DNA of 36,095 bases from Methanosarcinaceae archaeon (GCA_021106765.1 JAIOTO010000095.1:1-36095); one strand, 5' to 3'; positions 17,779 through 26,938 are shown, numbered from the stretch's first letter. Notes: generated by a model from the sequence alone, not told the origin. A program made the numbers and translations.

Positions 17779-18609
17779 TTATTCGGGAGTAAGGCACTGT
17801 GTGAGTCTATCCAGGACAACCGCGATGATCACGATACCAAGCCCTGCCTCAAAACCAACACCGATGTCCACTCTCTGGATGCCGATCAGTACCTGGTATC
17901 CAAGGCCTCTGGCACCGATCATCGAGGCGATCACCACCATCGACAGGGAAAGCATGATACATTGGTTCACGCCAGCCATGATCGTTTTGAGTGCAACTGG
18001 GATCTCCACTTTCACAAGCTTCTGCATGGGCGTGGACCCGAACGCATCCGCAACTTCCACAAGTTCCTCTGGTACCTGGCGTATTCCCAGGTTGGTCAGC
18101 CTGATAGCTGGTGGCATAGCGAATACCACAGTTGCGATAAGGCCCGGTACATTACCAAGGCCAAAGAAGATCACAGCCGGGATCAGGTACACGAAAGAAG
18201 GCATCGTCTGCATAAGATCAAGTATGGGTTTGACTCCACGGAAAAACACATCGTTCTTGGCGGACAATATCCCTACCGGAATGGCGATCACCAGTGCAAC
18301 TCCTGCAGAAGCGATCACCAGAGCCAGCGTTTCCATAGACATTACCCATAGTTCCATACTCTGGAGCAACACAAATCCAACACCGGTCCCTAAGGCAAGC
18401 TTCCAGTCACGTCTGCTGATAAGATACGCAATAACGGAAATGATCACAATAAAGAGAAGAGGTGGGAATAACAGTAGCCCATCCTTGAAAGCATCGATCA
18501 AAAAGCTGAATAATGCACTGAACATATCAAGTACTGGTTCAAATGTATCATCGATCCAGTACACGACAGCTTCTGCACCCTCTCCTATCGGCATTCTGGG
18601 TATGATCAT
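17779..18609 (-). CDS. Glycine betaine/proline-type ABC transporter, permease
   Basis: 276 residues. About seven hydrophobic helices are seen, the first at about 42-63 (LLLFPPLLFIVIISVIAYLI). The inner-membrane EAA motif, which docks onto the ATPase, is visible as EVADAFGSTPMQKLVKVEIP. This is the OpuAB/ProW pattern with GILSAKNDVFF and QTMPSFVYLIP. The ATG overlaps the stop of the ATPase gene by one base (TAATG), which couples translation. It forms the channel for the solute bound by the lipoprotein at 16827-17714. Confidence 0.92.
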   Translation of the reverse strand: MIIPRMPIGEGAEAVVYWIDDTFEPVLDMFSALFSFLIDAFKDGLLLFPPLLFIVIISVIAYLISRRDWKLALGTGVGFVLLQSMELWVMSMETLALVIASAGVALVIAIPVGILSAKNDVFFRGVKPILDLMQTMPSFVYLIPAVIFFGLGNVPGLIATVVFAMPPAIRLTNLGIRQVPEELVEVADAFGSTPMQKLVKVEIPVALKTIMAGVNQCIMLSLSMVVIASMIGARGLGYQVLIGIQRVDIGVGFEAGLGIVIIAVVLDRLTQCLTPE

Positions 18610-19811
18610 TATTCATCCTCCTCCTTTCTTTTAAGTGCTCCAAGGATGCTTCCTCGAACGATGATGCCTACAAGTTTGCCCACATCGTTGACGACTGCAA
18701 TGGGTTTGGCAGTTGCTTCCCGTATTGGGAAAAGATCCTTTATTGGAGTATCAGGCGATGTTATGGGGATATCTTCAATGAGCACATCCGGCAACGTTTT
18801 CTTGTCCTTCAACCCGTCAACTGCATCATCAGCCGTCACGAGTCCTTTAAGCCTCTTGCCCTTATCCACAACAAAGATGGATGAAATACCATGTCTTTTC
18901 ATAAGCCTCAGTGCGACCTCGAGACCTGATTTATCGGACATCACTACTGTCGGTTCGGGTCGTTTCATGACATTCTCTGCGGTCAGGATCTTGGCCTTGT
19001 CCACACCCGCCACGAACTTTGACACGTAGTCATCGGCCGGTTCTGTCAGGATCTCTTCTGCAGTTCCTATCTGTGCGATCATCCCATCCTTCATTAATGC
19101 GATCCGATCACCCAGTTTCAGGGCTTCGTCAAGATCGTGTGACACAAAGACGATGGTCTTTTGCATCGTTTCTTCAAGTTCCAGCAATTCATCCTGCATT
19201 TCACTACGTATGAGTGGGTCCAAGGCGCTGAATGCCTCATCCATCAGAAGGATCTCCGGATCGGTTGCCAGCGCACGTGCCAGTCCGACCCGCTGTTGCA
19301 TACCTCCACTAAGCTGTGCAGGTTTGCTGAACTCATGTCCTTTCAGACCTACGGTCTCGATGGCCACTTTTGCTTTTTCATGGCGCTTGTCCTTATCCAC
19401 TCCCTGTATCTCAAGACCATAGGCTACATTATCGATTATGGTCCTGTGTGGAAGCAGGGCAAAGTTCTGGAACACCATGCTCATCTTTCGTTCTCTAATC
19501 TCCCGTAGTTTGTCCTTGCCAGCTGTAGTAACATCCTCGCCATCAATGATCACTGTCCCAGAAGTGGGTTCGATCAGGCGGTTCAGACAGCGTAAAAGAG
19601 TGGATTTTCCAGAGCCGGACAAACCCATCAGGACGAATATCTCGCCTTCTTTTATATTAAAACTAACATCATACAGGCCAACGGTCTGTTTTGTTTTCTC
19701 GAAGATCTCGTCCTTGGAAACCCCTTCTTCAATAAAGGAAAGCGCTTTTGTGGGATTTTTACCAAATATCTTGGTTAGATTGTTGACTTCAATTATCCTT
19801 TTATCAGTGAT
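18609..19811 (-). CDS. Glycine betaine/proline-type ABC transporter, ATPase with CBS domains; no standard start codon
   Basis: About 400 residues. Walker A GLSGSGKST, signature LSGGMQQRVGLARAL and Walker B LLMDEAFSALD are intact, and two CBS domains (from ENVMKRPEPTV to the end) resemble the OpuA ionic-strength sensor. The coding similarity goes on upstream of the first ATG in frame (19628, which would cut off the first strands): ITDKRIIEVNNLTKIFG, then TVGLYDVSFNIKEGEIF, is a normal ATPase N-terminus. In that stretch there is no ATG, GTG or TTG between a TAA at 19827-19829 and 19628. AAGGAG at 19820-19825 is 8 bases before an ATC at 19811 (or 2 before an ATT at 19817). Either a rare start codon is used or a start codon was lost. 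First gene of the operon. Confidence 0.85.
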   Translation of the reverse strand: MTDKRIIEVNNLTKIFGKNPTKALSFIEEGVSKDEIFEKTKQTVGLYDVSFNIKEGEIFVLMGLSGSGKSTLLRCLNRLIEPTSGTVIIDGEDVTTAGKDKLREIRERKMSMVFQNFALLPHRTIIDNVAYGLEIQGVDKDKRHEKAKVAIETVGLKGHEFSKPAQLSGGMQQRVGLARALATDPEILLMDEAFSALDPLIRSEMQDELLELEETMQKTIVFVSHDLDEALKLGDRIALMKDGMIAQIGTAEEILTEPADDYVSKFVAGVDKAKILTAENVMKRPEPTVVMSDKSGLEVALRLMKRHGISSIFVVDKGKRLKGLVTADDAVDGLKDKKTLPDVLIEDIPITSPDTPIKDLFPIREATAKPIAVVNDVGKLVGIIVRGSILGALKRKEEDE

Positions 19812-19987
19812 AGAAATAACTCCTTCTTATCAATGAGCCGTTTGTAAACGTTTTCATCTATCCACACCATATTTTAAAGGTCATAATACATATAGTTTTG
19901 TGAAGTATAAACTCAATCTGCAAATATAGATATTGTATGGATACATTATATGTTGTAGTCGCATGACCCCTCCAGTCCGCATGAATA

Positions 19988-19998
19988 CCTATATATTA
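19988..19998 (+). promoter_or_regulatory. TATA box of nurA-herA
   Basis: CCTATATATTA lies about 27 bases before the nurA ATG at 20021, the normal distance from TATA box to transcription start in archaea. No ribosome-binding site precedes the ATG, so the message is probably leaderless. Confidence 0.55.
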
Positions 19999-20020
19999 GT
20001 GTCCATCCCCATGGTATCCA

Positions 20021-21274
20021 ATGACCCTTGATCCAGTTCATATTAAAGCGATATCTGACCTTGCATCCCGCATCGAGTTCTCTGCCCGGGACGAGGATAC
20101 GGAGAATTCAAGTGAGATCCTTGATCTGCTTCATGAACTCTGGTACGATGGAAATCTGGTCCTGCGATCACTTGGAAGGGTATATCGTTCCAAAGTGGAT
20201 ATTAAAAAGATGTCGCATACACAGGACCCAATACCACGTACCGTCTCATGCGATGGTGGAAGTACTAACCCATTCACCTTTGATAATGGCCTGTCTGTGG
20301 ACTTCTGTCATTCTGCCCTTGCATCTACTCCGACAGATCTTGAGATCCATTCAAAGAGGACGATCGTTGCTGCCACCTATTCTCCAAGCAGCAGCGTGAT
20401 AATCGATACCACCGATGGATGGGCTGACTTTGACAACGGATCAGGACGTTCTAAGATCATACGCATCCAGCCAGGGCTTCTGCAGACCAGGATCAGTAGA
20501 CTTGTGCATAATATTGCGATGTATCTGGCAGAATCGGAACATATCCTGTGGACGATGGATCAGTTCACAGAGGACAGTATCCTGATAATGGATGGCCCCA
20601 TTTACCCCAAACAGCTAATGTACTGGATGGTAGTGGACTCCGATGAGGTACAGATACGGTATGACCCACATGCAAGGAAGATCCTTCAGAACTATATCGA
20701 CATAATGGACCATCATCTGGAGAACCGTATACCGCTAATAGGATTTGTAAAGAACCCTGAAGACAGACAGATCATACGGACACTAAGAAAACGGGATGAT
20801 ATATGCGATATTCCCTGGTTGATGGATGCCCAGTTCTTCAAGAGCGTCCTGAAATCCAAACGCTCTGAAAACGGCAGGTACATCACCTATACCAATTGGT
20901 TCATGCAACCGAACCAGTTCTATGAGGATATAATGGGAACGACAACTCCCCTGATGGAGGACCGGCTCACACACCGTTTCCCGAAGGAGGATTATTCACT
21001 AACGTTCTTCATGGTCCATGTACCATCCATGAACGTGATGTTCAAGATCGAGTCCCCATACGGGCTCGTTAAGGATGAGGATATGCGCGAGACGATCACA
21101 AAAAAAGTGCTGCATGACATAGCGATCAATGGCATACCTGAAACGTTATCCAAAGCAGATACCCTTGCTAAGATAAGGCTGGTCGAACGCCGTCAGATAA
21201 TCGACCAGTTCAAAGAACTAACAATGGATACAAAATACAATGATATACGATGGAGTGAGTTCGAAGATGAATGA
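20021..21274 (+). CDS. nurA: NurA-type nuclease
   Basis: 417 residues. NurA is a Mn-dependent 5'-3' nuclease that works with the HerA helicase to resect DNA ends. The first metal-site motif is SCDGGS (D78), the second is ILIMDGPIYP (D191), and a later acidic part matches NurA order. The gene overlaps herA by 8 bases (herA ATG at 21267). No mre11 or rad50 lies next to it in this window. A TATA box 27 bases upstream and the lack of a ribosome-binding site point to a leaderless message. Confidence 0.87.
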   Translation: MTLDPVHIKAISDLASRIEFSARDEDTENSSEILDLLHELWYDGNLVLRSLGRVYRSKVDIKKMSHTQDPIPRTVSCDGGSTNPFTFDNGLSVDFCHSALASTPTDLEIHSKRTIVAATYSPSSSVIIDTTDGWADFDNGSGRSKIIRIQPGLLQTRISRLVHNIAMYLAESEHILWTMDQFTEDSILIMDGPIYPKQLMYWMVVDSDEVQIRYDPHARKILQNYIDIMDHHLENRIPLIGFVKNPEDRQIIRTLRKRDDICDIPWLMDAQFFKSVLKSKRSENGRYITYTNWFMQPNQFYEDIMGTTTPLMEDRLTHRFPKEDYSLTFFMVHVPSMNVMFKIESPYGLVKDEDMRETITKKVLHDIAINGIPETLSKADTLAKIRLVERRQIIDQFKELTMDTKYNDIRWSEFEDE

Positions 21275-23087
21275 TCCTGATATTCTTGCATATGCGTCCG
21301 AGGACGAAGATATGCCATGCGATGCGGAGGATGTGACTGTGGCAGACGATGAATATGCATTCGAAGAATTCGATACTAAACAGATGGAAATGCTACCCAC
21401 GGGCCCGGAGGATCTTGAAAGGGCGTTTGGCATCATCACGACCGGTATCGAACCACTGGAAGTGACCGAGTCCAGTGCCAGGCTGACTGGATACATAACC
21501 ACATCCAACCGCTCCCAGGTTCGGCTGGGAACCTATGTGGTTGTGCCCTATGGTGATGAGGATCTGTTCTCACGTGTCTGGAAACTGCAGTATGTTCAGG
21601 AATTCGATGTTGATGATGCGACAGAGATACATTCAAGACGAATGCTAAGATCCAATACCATCCAGGAGGAGGATTACAAGTACCTTGCCTACCTGGACCC
21701 CATTTGTATCCTATATGAGCAGCAAGAAGATGGCGAGACCGTGCTCATGCGCCGAATGGCGGACCGGATCCCGCGCCCGAATACCCCCATATTACCGGTA
21801 ACTGAAAAGGTGAAGATACAGACCGGCCTCAACATCCCGCGCGAGGGAATATTCCTCGGACATCTGAGTGTGGGCGGGGAATTGGTCAGGACAGATGCGG
21901 TTCCCTTCACAGTGCCATATTATCTCAGGAATGATTATTCTATGGGCGATCCCCTTGTCTTCCGTCACATGTTGGTGTGCGGCAGTACGGGAACAGGCAA
22001 GACGTTCCTGACTAAAAATATCCTCCGACAGTTCATGAACGAGAACAACCGGTACAATTTACGCAGTATTGCTGAGATCAAAAAAAATCCCTGTCTGGTT
22101 ATTATGGATCCTCAGGATGAGTATTCCCAGTTTTTCGAGAACAATCAGGAACTAAGCCCGAGCGATGAACTTGTTTTTGGTTCCGAGATGGTGGAACATG
22201 GAGCATGGCCGAGGACACGGACATTTGTTGCAAAGGTGGACGGTCATTCTTACAATGGCAGTTCCAGGGCGCAGCAGGTGGAGTTCACCATTCCCTTTGA
22301 ACTGGTCAGGAACAATTCCTGGCTGATCGCAGCGGCAGAACTCTCCGAACTCCAGTATATCGCTCTTGAGGTCCTGCTTGAGGACTACTTCAAGAGACCG
22401 GGGATGCATACCTACCGGGGATTTGGCTCTTTCATCGATGATGAGAGCACACGTATTACCTACGTGGATAGTGGAAAGGTCCACGAAGCTTCCTATGATG
22501 CGATCGTGAGGAAGGTCAAGAATCGTTCGTTTGACAGAGTGTTCGACCAATCTGCCATCCCCATCACGGACATACTGGCCGATGTCTTCAAACCCGGGCA
22601 GATCAGCGTGTTCCCTACGGAATATATCAATAATTCCAGGATACGGGACCTGATCACCCTTACATTGATGACGATGATCGTTGACAACAAATTGAGGACA
22701 TCCGGAGATATAGCAGTCAAGGATACGCCGGTGATCCTCACTCTGGATGAGGCTCATCGTTATCTGTCCCGTTCTTCCAGTGCCCACTCCAGGATGATAA
22801 TCTCAAAGTTCGCAGATGCTGCCCGACAGGGGCGAAAGGAAGCATTAGGCTTGTTCCTGATCACCCAGGACCCGCAGGACATCGATGATACTGTGTTCAA
22901 GCAGATCAATACACGCATTATACTCAACCTGTCCAACGATGCTGCTATCAATGTCATGAAAGTGAAGAAGGAATACGAGAAACGGATCCCATACCTGAAA
23001 AAAGGACAGATGATCGTCCAGAGTCCTGACAATAGTGACGTGGTGGAGGTCACGGGTCTCTCGAAGTGTGTTGTGAAACATGGATGA
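21267..23087 (+). CDS. herA: HerA-type hexameric DNA translocase
   Basis: 606 residues. Residues about 60-225 form a beta-rich HAS-barrel-like domain, followed by the ATPase with Walker A GSTGTGKT (239-246) and Walker B VILTLDEAH (489-497, D494, E495), then the arginine-rich ADAARQGRKEALG and the end-motif QINTRIILNL. The frame is open from 21240, but ATG at 21267 gives a normal start (MNDPDILAY) and a short overlap with nurA. The N-terminal 45 residues are acidic and variable (EDEDMPCDAED). HerA and NurA form a complex that processes DNA ends before homologous recombination. Confidence 0.92.
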   Translation: MNDPDILAYASEDEDMPCDAEDVTVADDEYAFEEFDTKQMEMLPTGPEDLERAFGIITTGIEPLEVTESSARLTGYITTSNRSQVRLGTYVVVPYGDEDLFSRVWKLQYVQEFDVDDATEIHSRRMLRSNTIQEEDYKYLAYLDPICILYEQQEDGETVLMRRMADRIPRPNTPILPVTEKVKIQTGLNIPREGIFLGHLSVGGELVRTDAVPFTVPYYLRNDYSMGDPLVFRHMLVCGSTGTGKTFLTKNILRQFMNENNRYNLRSIAEIKKNPCLVIMDPQDEYSQFFENNQELSPSDELVFGSEMVEHGAWPRTRTFVAKVDGHSYNGSSRAQQVEFTIPFELVRNNSWLIAAAELSELQYIALEVLLEDYFKRPGMHTYRGFGSFIDDESTRITYVDSGKVHEASYDAIVRKVKNRSFDRVFDQSAIPITDILADVFKPGQISVFPTEYINNSRIRDLITLTLMTMIVDNKLRTSGDIAVKDTPVILTLDEAHRYLSRSSSAHSRMIISKFADAARQGRKEALGLFLITQDPQDIDDTVFKQINTRIILNLSNDAAINVMKVKKEYEKRIPYLKKGQMIVQSPDNSDVVEVTGLSKCVVKHG

Positions 23088-23575
23088 GGGTGATAAGCAT
23101 ACCTTTCACTCCATTTCATATTGGACCGGCTCTTTTTTTGGGAGAGGTGTTCGAAAAGCGGATCAATATGGTAGCGCTCATTCTTGGTAGCATTATTATC
23201 GATGTAAGGGCAACCTATTGTCTTTTCATGGGGTGTCGCCCTCTGCATGGTCCATTTCACACATTTATCGGAGCGACATTGCTGGGCTTGCTGGTCATCA
23301 TTGTAATATACAAAGAAAGAGATACATTCGAACGGATCACTTCATATTTTAGGTTAGATCAGGATTATTCTCGGGTTTCCATTGTAAGTGGCGCAATTAT
23401 CGGAGTTTGGAGCCATGTTTTACTTGATTCTTTCCTGTATAATGATATCATTCCCCTGTGGCCGCTGACTGCGAATCCTTTTTACGGGATGTTGAGTTCT
23501 GGTGAAGTGTATTTTATTTGTACTGTCTTCTTTGCTTTGGGTATTGCTGTTTATTTACACCGATCCATTCGCTGA
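23084..23575 (+). CDS. DUF457/YdjM-like membrane metal-dependent hydrolase family protein
   Basis: 163 residues starting at the ATG that overlaps the herA stop codon as ATGA. Conserved polar residues of this membrane family are all visible: TPFHIGPA, LHGPFHTF, GVWSHVLLDS and DIIPLWPL. About four hydrophobic helices fit the length. The family has been described as metal-dependent hydrolases, but its physiological substrate is not known to me. The overlap with herA means translational coupling, although no functional link with DNA repair is established. Confidence 0.72.
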   Translation: MRVISIPFTPFHIGPALFLGEVFEKRINMVALILGSIIIDVRATYCLFMGCRPLHGPFHTFIGATLLGLLVIIVIYKERDTFERITSYFRLDQDYSRVSIVSGAIIGVWSHVLLDSFLYNDIIPLWPLTANPFYGMLSSGEVYFICTVFFALGIAVYLHRSIR

Positions 23576-23605
23576 ATATTGTATCTTAGTGGCACTTTCA
23601 TCCGA

Positions 23606-23616
23606 AATATATATAA
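23606..23616 (+). promoter_or_regulatory. TATA box of tRNA-Lys
   Basis: AATATATATAA lies about 45 bases before the tRNA, so the primary transcript starts about 15-20 bases before the mature 5' end. Confidence 0.6.
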
Positions 23617-23656
23617 CAAGGAAGTACGTATGATGGCAAGTCCGTGTATGATATGT

Positions 23657-23730
23657 GGGCCGGTAGCTTAGTCAGGCAGAGCGATGGACTCTTAATCCAT
23701 CGGCCGAGGGTTCAAATCCCTTCCGGCTCG
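23657..23730 (+). tRNA. tRNA-Lys (anticodon CUU)
   Basis: A complete cloverleaf is visible. The acceptor stem GGGCCGG pairs with CCGGCTC (one G-U) with G as discriminator base. The anticodon stem ATGGA/TCCAT holds the loop CTCTTAA with anticodon CUU. The T arm is GAGGG-TTCAAAT-CCCTT. CCA is not encoded; a T tract (CTTTTTTC) follows at once and may end transcription. Confidence 0.95.
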
Positions 23731-23860
23731 CTTTTTTCTTATACTTGATCCTTTGTGATTCAGACATCGGTATCGTTTTGTGATCCTGTTCGATCCAATC
23801 TTTGCAATTATTATATGTATCATAAGATGCGTTCATTATTTAATATCATGAGGTTTGATA

Positions 23861-24040
23861 ATGCCAAAGGTCAGTGTTGATGTCCCTCAGGAGCTGCTGG
23901 ATGACCTGAATGCTCATGTCGGACATAATAAGAAGTTCGTCAGCCAGTCCGATGCCATACGCACGGCCATACGCAAGATGCTGGACATGATGGATGATAT
24001 CGATAGGCGGCATGGTCGCATCGATGGACCGGGAAAGTGA
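23861..24040 (+). CDS. Small ribbon-helix-helix DNA-binding protein
   Basis: 59 residues. PKVSVDVPQELLDDLNAHVG forms the ribbon and helix 1, and SQSDAIRTAIRKMLDMM the second helix, the pattern of CopG/NikR-like regulators. The frame is open from 23855, but the ATG at 23861 follows GAGGT at a good distance. The tail MMDDIDRRHGRIDGPGK is charged. No toxin gene lies next to it, so it is more likely a stand-alone transcription regulator than an antitoxin. Confidence 0.8.
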   Translation: MPKVSVDVPQELLDDLNAHVGHNKKFVSQSDAIRTAIRKMLDMMDDIDRRHGRIDGPGK

Positions 24041-24074
24041 ACCTAACAGTTTCTCTCTACGCAATGTATAATTG

Positions 24075-24857
24075 TTATATTTCTTTCAGATACTCAATAC
24101 ACTGTGCCCCTTCCTTTGGATCTGCCATCTCTGTTACAAAGGTTCCGGTGTAATGGTACAGTTCTCCAAACACGTGCTTCCAGTCAATGTTCCCTTGGCC
24201 CAGCGGCAGATGTTCATCTTTTGTACCATGGTTGTCGTGTATGTGTATATGTGATATATGATCCTTACAGGTGGCCATGAACTCATCCACCAACCCCATT
24301 GTATTGGCGTGTCCCACATCTAATGTCATTTTGATGTTTTCCCGTCCGACGTCATTGATCAATTCCATTATCTCTTCAGGTGTTCGTCCAAATACAAGAG
24401 CAAGATCTGGCATGTTCTCAACGGTCAGGAGGATACCGTACTCCTCTGCTATGTCTGATAGTTGTTGAAGGGATCGTACGTTCTGTTCCCAGGCCCTGTC
24501 GGGAACCTGGGCTCCGTAGGGTGAGAGATATCCGGGGTGCACCACTGCAAGTTCTACAAGATCGGATGCCAGTTCCAGATAATCTGTCATCTGACGGAGG
24601 ATCTCATGATGTATGCCCGGATTGAGGGATGCCATATTCATATCCGAGAACGGAAGGTGCAAACTCAGCTCAAGATCAGTGGTATCATGGATGTCACTCA
24701 CGAGATCGATGTTGTCCTGGTTCAGGCACTGATCGCCCTCCTGGACGACCTCCCATCCGGTATATCCAATATCCTCAAGGGTGTAGGCCCAGTCAAAAGC
24801 GTCCCTGCAGGCACGTCGGGACGAGAAACTGACCCGCTTTACCCTCATACTGCACAT
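24075..24857 (-). CDS. Sugar isomerase/AP-endonuclease-2-type TIM-barrel protein
   Basis: 260 residues. The order of likely metal and substrate residues fits the xylose-isomerase-like TIM barrel: SLHLPF (strand 3), VVHPGYLSP (strand 4), TVENMPDL (strand 5), LDVGHANTM (strand 6), HIHIHDNHG (strand 7) and VTEMADP (strand 8). The substrate is unknown; a sugar phosphate or a DNA abasic site are the family's options, and the short archaeal versions are not characterised to my knowledge. The ATG at 24857 and one three codons later are both possible starts. Confidence 0.75.
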   Translation of the reverse strand: MCSMRVKRVSFSSRRACRDAFDWAYTLEDIGYTGWEVVQEGDQCLNQDNIDLVSDIHDTTDLELSLHLPFSDMNMASLNPGIHHEILRQMTDYLELASDLVELAVVHPGYLSPYGAQVPDRAWEQNVRSLQQLSDIAEEYGILLTVENMPDLALVFGRTPEEIMELINDVGRENIKMTLDVGHANTMGLVDEFMATCKDHISHIHIHDNHGTKDEHLPLGQGNIDWKHVFGELYHYTGTFVTEMADPKEGAQCIEYLKEI

Positions 24858-24887
24858 ATGTTCTCACTCACTTGTATCAGTCGTTCA

Positions 24888-25322
24888 TTATTCCATTGGC
24901 ATATCAATCTCATACAGTGGTATTCCCTCTTCTGTAGGTGGGGCAAGCCAGTCAGCAAGTGTTTCAAGTTCCTTTTGATCATCTGCCTGAATACGAACAT
25001 GTATCGAACCCAATGATTCCTTCTGGCCAGGGAAATTCAGTCGCTTCATAATGGCTACCTGTTTGTTGATCCTGATATACGTGGAGGTACCGGTGGCATC
25101 CAATCCTAAATATAACCGGGTCCTGGCTGTGTCGAGGATCTGCTCACTTCTTAAAAGTGCATGCATATGACGAAGTGCTTCCACTCCCCCCCTGCCAGAT
25201 ACGCGATCCTCACTATCCGTTACCTCGAGATCAGCGATATCAATTATGTTCCTTATAGATTCTTCCACCAGTTCTAAATTTTCTGTGGGATTCACATCAG
25301 CCCACACTTCTACCTCGATCAT
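24888..25322 (-). CDS. UPF0201 family protein (RNA-binding-like, COG1325)
   Basis: 144 residues. It starts IEVEVWADVNPTENLELVEE and contains LRSEQILDTARTRL, the signature of this archaeal family, with no assigned reaction. The start ATGA overlaps the stop of the UPF0200 kinase-like gene (25319-25861). The same two genes are neighbours or fused in many archaea, so they very likely act together. Confidence 0.85.
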   Translation of the reverse strand: MIEVEVWADVNPTENLELVEESIRNIIDIADLEVTDSEDRVSGRGGVEALRHMHALLRSEQILDTARTRLYLGLDATGTSTYIRINKQVAIMKRLNFPGQKESLGSIHVRIQADDQKELETLADWLAPPTEEGIPLYEIDMPME

Positions 25323-25861
25323 TGATCTACTTCCAGGGTATCCTTGATATTCTGTCTGAAATCATCAAGATCGGTAGTGTTCTCAATGACGAAATCAGCA
25401 ATTCCGATGGCTTCGGCCATACCCCACCCCATTTCTCGTTCATCCCTTTGTCGAAGCGCATTGATATTTTCCATATCATCACTTCTGCCACGCTTACGGA
25501 CCCGTGCAAAGCGTAGCTCAAAGGGTGAATCGATGGATATAAGAGTAAAATCGTTCCCAAACTCTTTCTTGAAACATTCTACCTCTGCAATACCCCGGAC
25601 GCCATCAATTATCACAATATTCGATCCAGTGTCCCGGATCGTGGGAATACATCGTTTTGCAATACTGTCCATTCCTTCTTTATCTCTAAGATCATTGGCC
25701 ACACTTCCAGTGTTCGCGTCAGTGGGCTCAAGACCTCTGCGTATCACTTCTTTGCGTATTACGTTTCCCATATTGACGACATCAATACCCATGTTACGTA
25801 CAACATGTGCGGCTTCTGATTTACCTGATGCTGGCATTCCTACAAAAGCTATTATCTTCAT
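25319..25861 (-). CDS. UPF0200 family P-loop protein (dephospho-CoA kinase-like)
   Basis: 180 residues. The P-loop GMPASGKS (8-15) is followed by DVVNMGNVIRKEV, then VIIDGVRGIAEVE (Walker B region) and LRFARVRKRGRSDD, which matches the lid of nucleotide/nucleoside kinases. The family is archaeal and its substrate is unproved; dephospho-CoA or a nucleotide is the usual guess from fold. It is first in a two-gene operon with the UPF0201 gene, with a four-base overlap. Confidence 0.87.
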   Translation of the reverse strand: MKIIAFVGMPASGKSEAAHVVRNMGIDVVNMGNVIRKEVIRRGLEPTDANTGSVANDLRDKEGMDSIAKRCIPTIRDTGSNIVIIDGVRGIAEVECFKKEFGNDFTLISIDSPFELRFARVRKRGRSDDMENINALRQRDEREMGWGMAEAIGIADFVIENTTDLDDFRQNIKDTLEVDQ

Positions 25862-25944
25862 TTTTCCATCCTGATGAGTGTTGATATATGGATCACTATT
25901 GTTTGATATACGGGCTACTATTTGGGGATACCATGGTGTGATTA

Positions 25945-25954
25945 TTTATATATT
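25945..25954 (+). promoter_or_regulatory. TATA box of the Dus-like gene
   Basis: TTTATATATT lies about 27 bases before ATG 25976. No ribosome-binding site is seen, so a leaderless transcript is likely. This also decides the start, since the frame is open from 25922 but the upstream part lies across the promoter. Confidence 0.5.
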
Positions 25955-25975
25955 CTTACCTGTCATGAATATCTG

Positions 25976-26938
25976 ATGAAAATTGGCGGATACTCAATAT
26001 CAGGCAATATTTTCCTGGCCCCCCTGGCGGATGTGACCAACATCGCATACCGATTGCTGTGCAAACAACACGGCGCTTCGGTAACGTATACTGAGATGAT
26101 CAGCTCGGATGCGGTCCTCAATGGCAATTCTCAGACCTTTCGCAGGGCTATGACCTGCAAGGAGGAGGGCGTCATGGGCATCCAGTTATTTGGCAATTCT
26201 CCTGAGAAGATCACAGCGGCGGCCCGCATACTGGAAGAACGGTATTCTCCTCCGATGTTCGATATCAATCTGGGTTGTCCATTTCCTGTTGTAACGAAAA
26301 ATGGAGGGGGGTCTGCACTACTAAGATCAGTGGATTTGGTCCAGGATATCTTCATGAACCTGAATGAGAATCTGACCACACCGGTGAGTGCAAAGATGCG
26401 GGTGCTTGGTAACACCGATGCGACTGTTCGTATCGCCCGGGTTATCGAAGATGCCGGTGCATGTGCTATCACGGTGCATGGGAGGACCCGATCACAGAAA
26501 TATGGGGGTACATCGGATCTCGAATACGCAAAACTGATCAAGAGCGAATTGTCGATCCCTATCATCGTGAACGGTGATATCAGGGACGAGCACTCAGCAG
26601 AACATGCGCTTGCATATACCGGATGTGATGGATTGATGATCGGCAGGGCGGCAATGGGAGATCCGCGCCTGTTCGATCGTATTTCTTATTATCTTGAGAC
26701 GGGAGAATGCATTGCTCCTGCCACATGTACACAACGCAGGGATGACCTGATCAACTATGTGGAGCTGCTGGAAAGGTTTGACCTGCTTGGGTCTATGAAC
26801 ATTAGATCACATGCACAGTGGTTTACCAGAGGACTGGACGGTAGTCGTAAGGTACGTCAGTTACTAAATCATGCCGATGATATGAGTTCGATCATTGAAT
26901 GTTTTGATGTGTTGTGTGAACCCAATGTGGATCAATGA
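25976..26938 (+). CDS. dus: Dus-like tRNA dihydrouridine synthase (FMN TIM barrel)
   Basis: 320 residues from ATG 25976. The Dus signature is clear: FLAPLADVTN at the FMN-binding first strand, FDINLGCPFPVV with active-site C101, then GGGSALL, and ITVHGRTRSQKYGG and IIVNGDIRD near the phosphate. GLMIGRAAMGDPRLF is the final FMN phosphate loop. Bacterial and eukaryotic members reduce uridine in the tRNA D-loop with FMN and NADPH. In archaea such genes are thought to do the same. It is divergent from the UPF0200/UPF0201 operon and stands alone. Confidence 0.85.
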   Translation: MKIGGYSISGNIFLAPLADVTNIAYRLLCKQHGASVTYTEMISSDAVLNGNSQTFRRAMTCKEEGVMGIQLFGNSPEKITAAARILEERYSPPMFDINLGCPFPVVTKNGGGSALLRSVDLVQDIFMNLNENLTTPVSAKMRVLGNTDATVRIARVIEDAGACAITVHGRTRSQKYGGTSDLEYAKLIKSELSIPIIVNGDIRDEHSAEHALAYTGCDGLMIGRAAMGDPRLFDRISYYLETGECIAPATCTQRRDDLINYVELLERFDLLGSMNIRSHAQWFTRGLDGSRKVRQLLNHADDMSSIIECFDVLCEPNVDQ

